Shown: positions 8,792 to 17,851, counted from the first letter of the stretch. The stretch is 64,000 nucleotides of DNA from Fibrobacter sp. (GCF_017551775.1 NZ_JAFZKX010000076.1:1-64000); one strand, 5' to 3'. Notes: generated by a model from the sequence alone, not told the origin. Numbers and translations are program-made.

Positions 8792-9958
8792 ATGCGTGAC
8801 GACGACGAATATGGCGAAATAAGGACATCGAGGCGGGCCCACCGGTCGCGCCGTATCGATGCCTTGCGTGAATGGCATTCGGGCGTCGTGGATGAACTCC
8901 CGACCAAGGAACGCTTCAGTCGCGAGTTCAAGAAGGCGAAAATCAAGCAGCTGAAGAATCCGGTCGCCAATATCGGTGAAGAAAATTGCGTGGAGGGACT
9001 CGTCGTCGAAGTCCATCGCCGTACCTGCGAGGTGCGCCTGCCGTCTGCAGAATCGTCACTTCGCGGCCCTGTAGGGGCAGGTGAGTCTACGGTTACCGCC
9101 ATGTACCGTGCGACTACGTCCAAGCAACTGGGCGAGTTCCCGGCGGTGGGCGACAAGGTCCTGCTCGGGCTCGTGAACGATGGCGAAGATGATGGCACGG
9201 GCGTGGGTTCCCAGAAGTATTGCGTGGTGCGTGTCCAGCCCCGCAAGAGCGAACTCAAGCGACCGGGCCCGCGTGATAGTTTTTACAAGCAACAGACGCT
9301 TGCCGCGAACATCGACCAGGTGGTGATTGTCGCGAGCGTGACCCAGCCTGAATTCAACTACGGCTTCATGGACCGCTTTTTGCTGGCGGCGAACCTGAAC
9401 AGCCTGCCGTTCATTCTGGTGCTCACCAAGATGGACCTCCTGGAACATGGCGAAGACGACCTTTCCGCGGACATTCGTGATTTCATGAGCATTGCCGACA
9501 AGGTGATTCCCGTGAGCGTGAAATCGGGGAAGGGCCTCGACGAACTTCGCGCCGAACTGCAGGGCAAGTCTTCTGTTTTCAGCGGCATGAGCGGGGTGGG
9601 CAAGTCGACCCTCGTGAACGCTCTCGTACCTTCGGCTTCGCTTGCGACGGGCGAGGTGCGCGAGAAGGACGGCAAGGGCCGCCATACTACCATCTCGTCG
9701 AGCCTTTTCGACCTGCCGGAAGGCGGTATCGTTATTGATACTCCCGGGATCAGGAGCATTGGCCTCATGGACATGGAACCCGAGACCCTCGCGAAAATAT
9801 TCCCGGGATTCTTCGATAGCGACCTCTTTACCTGCAAGTTCAGTAACTGCCTGCATGTCAAGGAGACCGGATGTGCCGTTTTGAAGGCCCTTGACGAGGG
9901 AACGCTTTCCAGGGCGCGGTATCGGAGCTACTTGAGAATCCTGAATTCTAGAGATTGA
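8792..9958 (+). CDS. rsgA: Small ribosomal subunit biogenesis GTPase RsgA
   Basis: A 388-aa protein with the circularly permuted GTPase order that defines RsgA/YjeQ: G4 TKMD (about residue 213), then G1 GMSGVGKST (about 266), then G3 DTPG (about 316). The C-terminal zinc motif follows as CKFSNCLHVKETGC (about 348-361). An OB-fold precedes the GTPase. Family knowledge: RsgA checks late 30S subunit assembly near the decoding site. The N terminus has about 60 extra residues, charged and basic, compared with typical RsgA. It lies 9 bp after the M23 lipoprotein gene, so they may be cotranscribed. Confidence 0.95.
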   Translation: MRDDDEYGEIRTSRRAHRSRRIDALREWHSGVVDELPTKERFSREFKKAKIKQLKNPVANIGEENCVEGLVVEVHRRTCEVRLPSAESSLRGPVGAGESTVTAMYRATTSKQLGEFPAVGDKVLLGLVNDGEDDGTGVGSQKYCVVRVQPRKSELKRPGPRDSFYKQQTLAANIDQVVIVASVTQPEFNYGFMDRFLLAANLNSLPFILVLTKMDLLEHGEDDLSADIRDFMSIADKVIPVSVKSGKGLDELRAELQGKSSVFSGMSGVGKSTLVNALVPSASLATGEVREKDGKGRHTTISSSLFDLPEGGIVIDTPGIRSIGLMDMEPETLAKIFPGFFDSDLFTCKFSNCLHVKETGCAVLKALDEGTLSRARYRSYLRILNSRD

Positions 9959-9973
9959 TTATATTGTTAGTGT

Positions 9974-10381
9974 ATGGATATTGTTGCTAAGATTACAATG
10001 GTTGCCTCGGTCATCTTTATGGGCTTTAACGCGTCGCAGTTCGTGGCGAGTTATGCGACTCTTTGCGAAAAAGCGCATGTGGTCCGCAATCTCGCCCGCG
10101 AGAGCGATTTCGAGGAAATCGACCTGCGCCGTACGAACATTGTGCCTTCGCTTTTGCTTTCTGTCGCTTATGTCGTTCTGGTGTTTTTTTCCGGCCTCGT
10201 TCCCTGGATTGCCGCAGTCATTGCGTTCAAGCTTGCGTTTTCGCTAATCTTTTCGGATAGGGAACTGTGCATGGTCATTCGCGGTGAGGAATTCAAGAGG
10301 ACCTATTTCTGGCTGGACAAGGTTGATTCTTTTTTGAATATTTCTATAGGCCTCCTTGTGGCTCTTTTCCTGGTGCTGTAA
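9974..10381 (+). CDS. Small integral membrane protein, unknown
   Basis: 135 aa with about four hydrophobic helices: residues 5-25, a pair around 55-90, and the C-terminal LNISIGLLVALFLVL. A charged loop between the first and second helix holds ESDFEEIDLRRTN. No family recognised. It begins 15 bp after rsgA and its stop is one base from the next start, so it is probably part of the same operon. Confidence 0.6.
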   Translation: MDIVAKITMVASVIFMGFNASQFVASYATLCEKAHVVRNLARESDFEEIDLRRTNIVPSLLLSVAYVVLVFFSGLVPWIAAVIAFKLAFSLIFSDRELCMVIRGEEFKRTYFWLDKVDSFLNISIGLLVALFLVL

Positions 10382-10382
10382 T

Positions 10383-10988
10383 ATGAAGAAATTTATCGTA
10401 TTCGCCTTGTGCGTCTTTGCCCTGTGCTGCGGTTCGGCGTTTGCGCAAACGAAGGGTTCGTCCGAAAAGTCTTCTGCAGCAAGCACGGATGCCGGCTCTT
10501 CGTCGACCGGGATTCGTACTCCGTTATTCCTGGGCGGCGTACTCGGGTTCGGCTCCGGAACGGGAGTCGGTACGGAACGCGGTCTCGGACTCCAGCAGAT
10601 CGAGCCTGTGGCCGGAATTTGGTTCCCCCGTGTGGCGTTCTTCCGCGCTGGGTACGGATTCTATAACTTTACCGGCGAGAACATGGATGGCGAAAAGACA
10701 GAAATCAAGCACCAGAACCTGGATGTGGAGCTCGGCGCCCATGTGTTCGGCGATATTTACGTAGTCGGCAATTTCTCGCGCATGAAGGAACTTTCCGACG
10801 AAGGCGACGTCGCCTGGAACGAATGGGGTGTGGGAATCGGAAGTGTCGTCAATATTTTCTCGAAGACGATGTTCTTTGCCGAAATCGGCTATAGGAATGT
10901 TTACGACCATTTCGACCCGTTCCTGAACAAGAACGTATCGGGAAGCCGCCTGCAGATGAATCTGGGCTTTGCCGTCTACGTTTACTAG
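10383..10988 (+). CDS. Predicted outer-membrane beta-barrel protein
   Basis: The start at 10383 gives a clean signal peptide (MKKFIVFALCVFALCCGSAFAQ); a longer frame with nine extra residues is unlikely. The 201-aa protein has a Ser/Thr-rich spacer (about 23-50). Alternating polar/aromatic strands follow, such as VAFFRAGYGFYNF, and it ends in LQMNLGFAVYVY, a terminal aromatic strand typical of outer-membrane barrels. The specific function is unknown. It starts one base after the preceding stop. Confidence 0.65.
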   Translation: MKKFIVFALCVFALCCGSAFAQTKGSSEKSSAASTDAGSSSTGIRTPLFLGGVLGFGSGTGVGTERGLGLQQIEPVAGIWFPRVAFFRAGYGFYNFTGENMDGEKTEIKHQNLDVELGAHVFGDIYVVGNFSRMKELSDEGDVAWNEWGVGIGSVVNIFSKTMFFAEIGYRNVYDHFDPFLNKNVSGSRLQMNLGFAVYVY

Positions 10989-10990
10989 GA

Positions 10991-11632
10991 ATGGAAACTT
11001 CGATGAAAAATGTTGCTGTTATGGGCGGGGCGTTTGACCCGATTCATGAAGATCATGTGACTGTTGCGCGCTTGTGCCTTGAACGCGGTATTTGTGATGA
11101 GGTCTGGTTCATGCCGAGCCCCGACCGCTGGGACAAGACGCTGAACGCATCGCCCGAGGATAGGTTCGCGATGCTTGAACTCGTGACGTCGGACGAACCG
11201 CGGTTCATCCTTTCGGATCTGGAAATCCAGCAGGGGGATTTCCGTGGTTCCTATGTGTTCTTGATGGGCTTGAAGGAAAAGTTCCCCGACGTGAACTTCA
11301 GGCTCCTCGTGGGTGCGGACAGCTACGGGAACATCCCGCACTGGCGCGACCCTCTGCATTTTTACGGTACCGAATATAACGGTCACCTGCTGTTGCGCGA
11401 CATCGAGCTCATCGTGTTTGCACGTAACGGGTATCCGAAACCCGACGAGACGGCTCACCTCCTGAAAGGGTATGCGCCGCTCCACTGGCTCGGTGCCGAA
11501 GAAGGTTTTGTCGGGAAATACTCCAGCACGCAGATCCGCAAGGATCTTTGGCGCAATAGGGGCGAAAAGCCCGCCGGGCTGGACCCGAAGGTGTACCGCT
11601 ACATCATCGAGAACGACCTGTACAGGGAATAA
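10991..11632 (+). CDS. nadD: Nicotinate-nucleotide adenylyltransferase
   Basis: A 213-aa nucleotidyltransferase with the HxxH-superfamily signature GGAFDPIHEDH near residue 14 and the second substrate motif YSSTQIRKDL (about 177-186). It ends in the NadD-like VYRYIIENDLY. Family knowledge: it adenylates nicotinate mononucleotide to deamido-NAD in cytoplasmic NAD synthesis. The alternative is another HxxH nucleotidyltransferase, but length and both motif contexts favour NadD. The start codon is two bases after the preceding stop; a Met four codons later is also possible. Confidence 0.88.
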   Translation: METSMKNVAVMGGAFDPIHEDHVTVARLCLERGICDEVWFMPSPDRWDKTLNASPEDRFAMLELVTSDEPRFILSDLEIQQGDFRGSYVFLMGLKEKFPDVNFRLLVGADSYGNIPHWRDPLHFYGTEYNGHLLLRDIELIVFARNGYPKPDETAHLLKGYAPLHWLGAEEGFVGKYSSTQIRKDLWRNRGEKPAGLDPKVYRYIIENDLYRE

Positions 11633-11646
11633 AAGGGGGTTCGGTA

Positions 11647-13059
11647 ATGGATTTTGTAGATAAATTAAGGGCGAAACCTGTGGTGCAGAAGGCCGAGAAG
11701 TTCTTCCCGGCGGTCGCGTTCCTTGCGGGTTTCAGCTGGGATTCCATAACGCTCGGGCAGAAGATTGACCAGTCCGACTTGGCGTTCCTGCTTGCGTATT
11801 ACGTGGGGGCGCTTATCCTGGTGGTGCTGCTTTCTGCGCACCTGGAACATCCGGAAGGCTGGACGAAGGAACGCCTGCAAGCGGCCAAAACGGCTACTCC
11901 GCGTAAACCGCCCGTGCAGCCCGCTGCTCCGCAGAAGCCCCCGGTACAGCCCGCGACGGTGAAACCGGCCGCCAAGGCTCCGCAGCCCTCAACGTTCGCC
12001 GCATCTGCAAAATTCTCTGCGGTTGCGGGAAAGATGGCGAACATGGCGAAGCCGGCGACTACCGTTGTCGCGTCGAAAATCAAGAACGTGGCCGACGCTT
12101 CCACTGCCGAAGCCCAGAAGTTTGCGAACAAGATCGGTTACGAATCTACTTCCGTCCCGAAGAACGCTATTGTCGTGCATCACCGCTTCCTCGACCGCGA
12201 ATGGAGCGATGTCTGGAAATCCCGCTTCACGTGGATGATGCAGTTCTGCTTCGGCAGCATGTACAGCGCCCTCGTTGTCTGCTATTTCAAGAGCAGCGGC
12301 TCGCTTGCCTCCCTTATCCTTGTGCTTATGCTTGCGGTTCTCCTTGTGGGTAACGAATTCCTGCAAAAGAAGTACGAAAGTTTCGGCGTGAGCTTGGCCT
12401 TCTTCTGCTTGCTCGGGACGATGTTCATGAACTTCACCATCCCGCATCTGGTTCACAGGATCGGGTTTATCTGGTTCTTCTTGAGTACGCTCGCCTCCTT
12501 CGGGGTCTGCGTGGGCATCCAGAGGCTTTCGCACCACAAGAAGCGCGTTTTGATTGCACCTGCCATCATAAGCACGGCGCTTGTCGTCGCCTACGTGATG
12601 AACTGGGTTCCGCCTGTGCCGCTCGTGTTGAAGCAGCAGATGGTTTGCCAGAATTTCGACAGGACGAATTATTCGTGTGATGTCGACGTTCCTACGTTCT
12701 TGCAGACCATTGGGGTGAAGCTCCCGTCGGTTCACCGTATCGATGGAGCCGAAGTCTATTTCCTTTCGTCGGTCTATGCGCCTGCCGATTTGAAGGCCGA
12801 GCTGGAATACCGCTGGTACCTCAAGGACGAGAAGACGGGCAATTACAAACTTATCGACAAGGTCTCTTCGGGCCGCATGGTCATGCGGGGCGGTCGCGAG
12901 GCCGGCTATCGCAGCTATACCAAAAAGAAGAATCCTCCTGCAGGCCGTTACCGCGTGGAGACCGCCTACAAGAACGGAGCCGTTATCGGTTCGCAGAAGT
13001 TTGAAATCTTCGACGACGGTCCGGCAGAAAAGGGCTTTGCCCGCGATTCCCTCCAGTAA
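11647..13059 (+). CDS. DUF2914-type multi-spanning membrane protein
   Basis: This 470-aa protein has two helices near the N terminus (about 18-60), then a low-complexity Pro/Ala/Lys linker (about 75-165) with PPVQPA repeats. Five or six more membrane helices follow (about 195-330). The C-terminal soluble domain (about 370-455) contains YRWYL and later AGRYRVET, which I assign to DUF2914. In related proteins that domain faces the periplasm. No enzyme motif is seen. It lies 14 bp after nadD and 3 bp before the pseudouridine synthase gene. Confidence 0.7.
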   Translation: MDFVDKLRAKPVVQKAEKFFPAVAFLAGFSWDSITLGQKIDQSDLAFLLAYYVGALILVVLLSAHLEHPEGWTKERLQAAKTATPRKPPVQPAAPQKPPVQPATVKPAAKAPQPSTFAASAKFSAVAGKMANMAKPATTVVASKIKNVADASTAEAQKFANKIGYESTSVPKNAIVVHHRFLDREWSDVWKSRFTWMMQFCFGSMYSALVVCYFKSSGSLASLILVLMLAVLLVGNEFLQKKYESFGVSLAFFCLLGTMFMNFTIPHLVHRIGFIWFFLSTLASFGVCVGIQRLSHHKKRVLIAPAIISTALVVAYVMNWVPPVPLVLKQQMVCQNFDRTNYSCDVDVPTFLQTIGVKLPSVHRIDGAEVYFLSSVYAPADLKAELEYRWYLKDEKTGNYKLIDKVSSGRMVMRGGREAGYRSYTKKKNPPAGRYRVETAYKNGAVIGSQKFEIFDDGPAEKGFARDSLQ

Positions 13060-13062
13060 CGC

Positions 13063-14028
13063 ATGAAGGCTCCCCGCGACATGTACTTCGAAAGCGAGGT
13101 GCGCCCCGAACAGAACGGGCGCCCTTTGCTGGATTCGCTTGTTGAACGCTTTACCTATCACAGCCGCGAAGAATGGGTTGACCGCTTCACGCGGGGGCTC
13201 GTGACGCTGAACGGTGCGGTTGCGGGCCTCGACACGATAGCGCACAAGGGTGACAAGGTCGTATACCACGTGGAAAACTACGAGGAGCCCGAGGTCCCGA
13301 CGGATTTCGATACCGTATTCGAGGACGACGAATTTATCCTGGTCGCTAAGCCGGCGGGCATCCCCGTGCACCATACGGGGCGCATTTTCTACAATACGTT
13401 CGCTTCCGTTGTCCGGCGGGCGACCGATTGCGAGACGGCGACTCCCATGCACCGCCTCGACCGCGATACGGGCGGACTCATGCTGTTTGCCAAGTATGCG
13501 GAGACGGCGGCCCGTTTCCAGAAGAATCTTGACCGCATTCTGCTCGGCAAGTTCTACCTGGCGGTTGTACGCGGCGAGTTCCCGCACGAAGAATACCGCT
13601 GCGATTTCCCGTTGCGCGAGGATCCGGCAAGCCCCCTGCGCGTAAAAATGTTCCGGTTCGACGACGGCAAGCCCTGTTCGACCATTTTCCGCAGGCTCAA
13701 GGTCTTCGAGCGCGATGGCCAGGTCTATTCCGCACTGGAATGCGAACTCTTGACAGGGCGCAAGCACCAGATTCGGGCGCATCTTGCCGAACTCGGGTTC
13801 CCGATCGTGGCTGACCGCCTTTACGCCCATGATGGGGTCTATTACGATAAATTAGCCCGTGAGGGCCTTTCCGAGGAAGATTACCGGTTTTTGGGCGGTC
13901 ACTACCACATGCTCTATGCGTACAAGGTGAAGCTGTTCCTCCCGTATTGGGATTCTCCCCGCGTATTTACAAGCGACAATTTCCCGTCAGAAATGAAGTC
14001 GCTGCTCGCTGATTTTGCTATCTTATAG
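13063..14028 (+). CDS. RluA-family pseudouridine synthase
   Basis: The 321-aa protein has an S4-like RNA-binding region (about 35-75, GLVTLNGAV). The RluA catalytic domain follows, with the invariant Asp in MHRLDRDTGGLMLFAK (Asp near residue 132) and the downstream TGRKHQIRAHLAELGFPIVAD. It converts specific uridines in rRNA or tRNA to pseudouridine. The exact target cannot be set by sequence, so no symbol is given. It follows the DUF2914 gene by three bases. Confidence 0.9.
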   Translation: MKAPRDMYFESEVRPEQNGRPLLDSLVERFTYHSREEWVDRFTRGLVTLNGAVAGLDTIAHKGDKVVYHVENYEEPEVPTDFDTVFEDDEFILVAKPAGIPVHHTGRIFYNTFASVVRRATDCETATPMHRLDRDTGGLMLFAKYAETAARFQKNLDRILLGKFYLAVVRGEFPHEEYRCDFPLREDPASPLRVKMFRFDDGKPCSTIFRRLKVFERDGQVYSALECELLTGRKHQIRAHLAELGFPIVADRLYAHDGVYYDKLAREGLSEEDYRFLGGHYHMLYAYKVKLFLPYWDSPRVFTSDNFPSEMKSLLADFAIL

Positions 14029-14066
14029 CTCGAAAAGTCGAACCTGTATGGTTCAAGGAGTAAAAC

Positions 14067-15356
14067 ATGAAATCTAAAGTCCTGCTGGGTATTGCCTCGC
14101 TTTCCTTGATGATGGCAGCCTGTGATTCTTTATCTGTCGATAAATCTGCAAAGTCCATTTCGGCAAATTCTTCGGATGACCAGAAGTTTGCCTATATGCT
14201 GGGTGCCCAGTTCGGCCTCCAGAACTTCAAGATGATTCCGCTGCAGATGGGTGAGGAAATCGACGAGGACGTCGTTGTCCAGGCTATCATGGACAGCTAC
14301 AAGGCCAATAAGGATACGAACTTCAAGCTGCAGATTTCCGTGGATTCTCTCAGGCGCGTCGGTTTCGACTACAATTCCAATGCACGTACCCGTATGGAAG
14401 GCATCCGTCCGGATAGCGCTACCGTGGCTTCCTTTAACGGAGACCAGTCCAAGTTCCGCGCCTACATGGATTCTGCCATGAAGGCCCTGCCGGTGAAAAA
14501 GGCCCCCCTTCCCAAGAAGGAAGCAGTGAAGCTCGGTAATGATGCGACCGACAACCAGAAGTTCTCCTACTTTATCGGCGTGCAGTTCGAAAACCAGTTC
14601 ACGGCTATCGGTTCCCAGTTCCAGACCGAATTCGACGTGGACTACTTTGTGCTTGGTGTCCGTGAAGCCGGTGCCAAGTCCCGCGATACGACGCTTGCGC
14701 TCACTCTGCCCGATGATTCCCTCAAGGCCGTTGGCGAACGTTTCAACGAGAAGATGAAGGTCCTCCGCGAAGAAGCCGTGAAGAAGGCCCAGGAAGAAGA
14801 AGCCAAGTTGAAGGAAGCTGTCGCCGGCCTCCGTGGCGATACGCTCGTGAACGGTATGCCTGCCAAGATGAACTTCAAGGTGAAGGTCTCCGGCATCACG
14901 AACAAGGCCGAAAACCTCGAAACCTGGGCTGGCAAGCCGCTCCTGATTTTCTACTTCTCCGCGACCTGCGGCCACTGCGCTCATGCCGCTCCGCAGATTC
15001 TTGAAATCGCGAAGGAATTTGCCCCGAAGGGCCTTACCACGGTTGCCGTTGCCAGCGGTGGAAACAACAAGTCCGGCATCCGCAAGTTTGCCGACAACGC
15101 GAAGTTCGACGATACCATCAATATCGTGTGGGATGAAGGCCGCCAGTTCGGCGAACTCTACAGCGATGGCTACGTGCCCAAGGTCTACCTCGTGAACCCG
15201 GATGCCTCGTACAAGGAATACGTGGCCTTCGAAAGCGAGAAGGAAACCCTCAAGCAGGAAATTGCCGCCCTCATGGATGGCACTCCCGTGGTCTGGAAGA
15301 TCGACCCGCCGAAGCCTGCTGAGATTGACACGCTCAAGCCTGCTGCTGCCAAGTAA
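14067..15356 (+). CDS. Lipoprotein fusing two FKBP_N-like domains to a TlpA-like thioredoxin
   Basis: A strong AAGGAG site precedes the ATG. The 429-aa protein starts with a lipoprotein signal (lipobox MAAC). Two similar helical units follow (about 30-75 and 150-200), each with a DDQKFAYMLGAQFG/TDNQKFSYFIGVQFE type segment, as in the dimerisation domain of FkpA/Mip prolyl isomerases. The catalytic FKBP domain is missing. After a Lys/Glu-rich helix comes a thioredoxin domain with active site CGHC (about 301-304) and cis-Pro GYVPKVYLV. A role as a periplasmic disulfide-handling chaperone is inferred. CGHC resembles protein disulfide isomerases more than TlpA. Confidence 0.75.
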   Translation: MKSKVLLGIASLSLMMAACDSLSVDKSAKSISANSSDDQKFAYMLGAQFGLQNFKMIPLQMGEEIDEDVVVQAIMDSYKANKDTNFKLQISVDSLRRVGFDYNSNARTRMEGIRPDSATVASFNGDQSKFRAYMDSAMKALPVKKAPLPKKEAVKLGNDATDNQKFSYFIGVQFENQFTAIGSQFQTEFDVDYFVLGVREAGAKSRDTTLALTLPDDSLKAVGERFNEKMKVLREEAVKKAQEEEAKLKEAVAGLRGDTLVNGMPAKMNFKVKVSGITNKAENLETWAGKPLLIFYFSATCGHCAHAAPQILEIAKEFAPKGLTTVAVASGGNNKSGIRKFADNAKFDDTINIVWDEGRQFGELYSDGYVPKVYLVNPDASYKEYVAFESEKETLKQEIAALMDGTPVVWKIDPPKPAEIDTLKPAAAK

Positions 15357-15376
15357 GGTCTAGTTCCGTCGTCACG

Positions 15377-15419
15377 CTGACCCTGGTCAAACTCTGGAAA
15401 AAATCCAGTCAGGGTCGGC
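15377..15419 (+). promoter_or_regulatory. Hairpin in the mnmG leader
   Basis: GCTGACCCTG (15377-15386) pairs with CAGGGTCGGC (15410-15419) with one wobble. Inside it TCTGGA/TCCA make a second short stem around AAAAA. It lies between the thioredoxin fusion and mnmG. There is no T-run, so it is more likely an mRNA-processing or weak-terminator structure. Confidence 0.45.
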
Positions 15420-15443
15420 AATCATAAAATTTGTAGTCTTTCA

Positions 15444-17354
15444 ATGCTAGTCGCAGAATTTGATGTCGTAGTAGTCGGTGGCGGCCATGCCGGCATCGAG
15501 GCGGCCCATGCCGCCTGGAAACTCGGTGTGAAGACCGCCATGCTCACGATGGACGTGAATGCCATCGGGCGTATGAGCTGTAACCCGGCCGTAGGCGGGG
15601 TGGCTAAAGGGCAAATTGTCCGCGATATCGATGCGCTCGGCGGCCTGATGGGGCTTTTGACCGACAAGGCGGGCATCCAGTTCCGCATGCTCAACATGAG
15701 CAAGGGTCCTGCCGTTTGGGGCCCGCGAGCCCAGTGCGACATGAAGTATTACAGCGAGGTGGCCCGCGACACGATCCTCTCGCTGGAAGGCCTTTCGGTA
15801 ATTCAGGGCGAACTGGCCGCTTTCGACCGCATGGTGGATGGCCGGCTGGAACTCACGCTTTTGGATGGCAGCCGCTGCATTACGCGCGCGCTTGTGATTG
15901 CGAGCGGAACGTTCCTTGCTTCCAAGATGTTCACCGGTCTCGAGACGAGCATCGGTGGGCGAGTGGGCGAACCGAGCGCCGATAAGCTTTCGGAATGCCT
16001 TGCCCGCGAGCATATTGCGCTCCGCAGGCTCAAGACCGGGACTCCGAGCCGCCTCGACCCGGATTCCATTGATTTTAATGAATGCGACGTCCAGCATGGC
16101 GATGCATCCCCGTGGCCCATGAGCGACCGTCACCTGAAACTGGCCGACGGCATGCCCGATGACCGTTTCTGGGGCGATACAGCAGCGCACTTTGTCCGTA
16201 ACGATTGCGTATGCTGGATTACGCGCACCAATATCAAGACGCACGACATATTGCGCAGCGGGTTCAAGGATAGCCCGATGTTCAGCGGGCGCATCCACGG
16301 CAAGGGCCCGCGCTACTGCCCGAGTATTGAGGACAAGATAAACCGCTTTGGCGACCGCGACGGTCACCAGCTTTTCCTTGAACCGGAACAGGCGGACATC
16401 GGCCGCGTGTACATCAACGGCTTCAGTTCGAGCTTGCCCGCCGACATCCAGCTGGCGGCCATCCACACGATTCCGGGCCTTACGCGTGCCCGCGTGTTGC
16501 AGATTGGCTATGCGGTGGAATACGATTCTGTAGATGCCACGCAACTTTACCCGACCTTCGAATGCAAGAACGTTCCCGGCCTGTACTTTGCGGGCCAGGT
16601 CTGCGGTACGAGCGGCTATGAGGAAGCTGCGGGTCAGGGACTCCTGGCCGGCATCAACGCGGCTCTGAAAATAAAGGGTGAAGCACCCTTTATTTTAGGT
16701 CGTTCCGACAGCTACCTCGGGGTGATGGCGGACGACCTGTCGAACATCCTGCTCGACGAGCCTTACAGGATGTTCACGAGCCGCGCCGAATACAGGCTCT
16801 TCCTCCGGAGCGACAATGCGGAAATGCGCCTCAAGGAACGAGCCCGCGAAATCGGGATGATTTCGGACGAAGATTACGCCGACTGGAAGCGCCGCCGTGA
16901 ACTGATGGACGAAGCCCGCAGGCGCCTTGCCGAGGAATCGGCGCTGCCCGAACAGGCGAACGTGGTTCTCGAAAGCGGGGGACAGGCGCTTGCAAGCGAA
17001 CGCACCCGCTGGATAAACGTTTTGCGTCGCCCGGGAATCGACCCGGAGCTGTTCTTCCGGACCGCGCTCCCGGACATGCCGCTGACCCGCCGCGACCAGT
17101 GGTTCCTGTATGCCGAGGAAATCTATGCCGGATTTTTCGACCGCCAAGCCCGCGAAATCGACGACCAGAAGAAGATGGAGTCGGTGCGCCTGCCCGAGGA
17201 TCTCGACTTCATGCAGATTTCGGCCATCAGCATCGAGAGCCGCCAGCGCCTGAACTCCCACAGGCCGCTCACGCTGGGCCAGGCGAGCCGCGTCCCCGGG
17301 GTGCGCCCTGCCGATATTACGGTCCTCGCGCACTGGCTTGAAAACAGGCCTTAA
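15444..17354 (+). CDS. mnmG: tRNA uridine-5-carboxymethylaminomethyl modification enzyme MnmG (GidA)
   Basis: Full length (636 aa). The FAD-binding Rossmann motif VVVGGGHAGIEAA is at residues 9-21. Family segments NPAVGGVAKG and GLYFAGQVCGTSGYEEAAGQG follow, then the C-terminal helical tRNA-binding domain. With MnmE it installs cmnm5 at the wobble uridine of certain tRNAs. The mnmE gene is not in the window. The C-terminal domain contains TLGQASRVPGVRPADI, typical of the family end. Confidence 0.96.
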   Translation: MLVAEFDVVVVGGGHAGIEAAHAAWKLGVKTAMLTMDVNAIGRMSCNPAVGGVAKGQIVRDIDALGGLMGLLTDKAGIQFRMLNMSKGPAVWGPRAQCDMKYYSEVARDTILSLEGLSVIQGELAAFDRMVDGRLELTLLDGSRCITRALVIASGTFLASKMFTGLETSIGGRVGEPSADKLSECLAREHIALRRLKTGTPSRLDPDSIDFNECDVQHGDASPWPMSDRHLKLADGMPDDRFWGDTAAHFVRNDCVCWITRTNIKTHDILRSGFKDSPMFSGRIHGKGPRYCPSIEDKINRFGDRDGHQLFLEPEQADIGRVYINGFSSSLPADIQLAAIHTIPGLTRARVLQIGYAVEYDSVDATQLYPTFECKNVPGLYFAGQVCGTSGYEEAAGQGLLAGINAALKIKGEAPFILGRSDSYLGVMADDLSNILLDEPYRMFTSRAEYRLFLRSDNAEMRLKERAREIGMISDEDYADWKRRRELMDEARRRLAEESALPEQANVVLESGGQALASERTRWINVLRRPGIDPELFFRTALPDMPLTRRDQWFLYAEEIYAGFFDRQAREIDDQKKMESVRLPEDLDFMQISAISIESRQRLNSHRPLTLGQASRVPGVRPADITVLAHWLENRP

Positions 17355-17365
17355 TCGGGCCTCAC

Positions 17366-17396
17366 TTGCATTTTTCACAAAAAAATGCTATCTTTG
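17366..17396 (+). promoter_or_regulatory. Promoter of the small basic protein gene
   Basis: TTGCAT (17366-17371), 17-bp spacer, TATCTTTG (17389-17396). The -10 region matches TANNTTTG found at several other promoters here. Predicted start near 17401 gives a leader of about 48 nt. Confidence 0.6.
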
Positions 17397-17448
17397 CGCC
17401 GTCAAATTAACATAATTGTCTAAAGACAAAATTTCCAAGAGGTACATT

Positions 17449-17754
17449 ATGGCAGAAGAAACAGAAGTCAAATCCACCGAAGAAGTCAAGCCTCAGGAAC
17501 CGAAATCCAAAGAAAAAGCTCAAGAAAAGAAGGCCCCGGCCAAGAAGAAGCGCCCCCTGAACGCCAAGCGCAAGGGTGCCGCTCCTGCTGCCAAGAAGCC
17601 GGCTGTTTTCAGTGATTCCCTGGAAGACCGTTTCCCCGCCCTCGCCGCCAAGCTCAAGAAGCAGATCGAGGACGGCATCAAGCAGAAGATCAAGGATGCG
17701 CAGAACGACCCGAAGGTCAAGGCTGCCTCCAAGAAGTTCGCTGCCGAAAAGTAA
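17449..17754 (+). CDS. Small Lys/Ala/Pro-rich basic protein (histone H1-like composition)
   Basis: The ATG at 17449 has AAGAGG upstream and is preferred over a TTG eleven codons earlier. The 101-aa product is rich in Lys, Ala, Glu and Pro. An acidic/Lys N-terminal third is followed by a basic stretch with PAKKKRPLNAKRKGAAPAAKK. The C-terminal helix carries DRFPALAAKLKKQIEDGIKQKIKDA. The composition resembles bacterial histone H1-like or ribosome-associated proteins, so nucleic-acid binding is plausible but unproven. It has its own promoter and a strong downstream terminator, suggesting abundant expression. Confidence 0.65.
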   Translation: MAEETEVKSTEEVKPQEPKSKEKAQEKKAPAKKKRPLNAKRKGAAPAAKKPAVFSDSLEDRFPALAAKLKKQIEDGIKQKIKDAQNDPKVKAASKKFAAEK

Positions 17755-17788
17755 TCTAGATTGATATCTAGATTGCGCTCTAGATTTC
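17755..17788. repeat. Three TCTAGATT repeats
   Basis: TCTAGATT occurs three times in about 30 bp directly after the stop codon, spaced irregularly. CTAG is normally rare in bacterial DNA. Function unknown; the intrinsic terminator follows. Confidence 0.6.
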
Positions 17789-17804
17789 TTAGACTTTAAA
17801 AAAA

Positions 17805-17834
17805 CACCCCCGGTTTCCCGAGGGTGCTTTTTTT
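17805..17834 (+). terminator. Bidirectional terminator between convergent genes
   Basis: CACCC-C-CGG (17805-17813) pairs with CCG-A-GGGTG (17818-17826) around TTTC. T-runs on the plus strand and A-runs upstream allow use in both directions, for the genes ending at 17754 and 17852. Confidence 0.85.
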
Positions 17835-17851
17835 GTAGGGGGGAGATTAGA

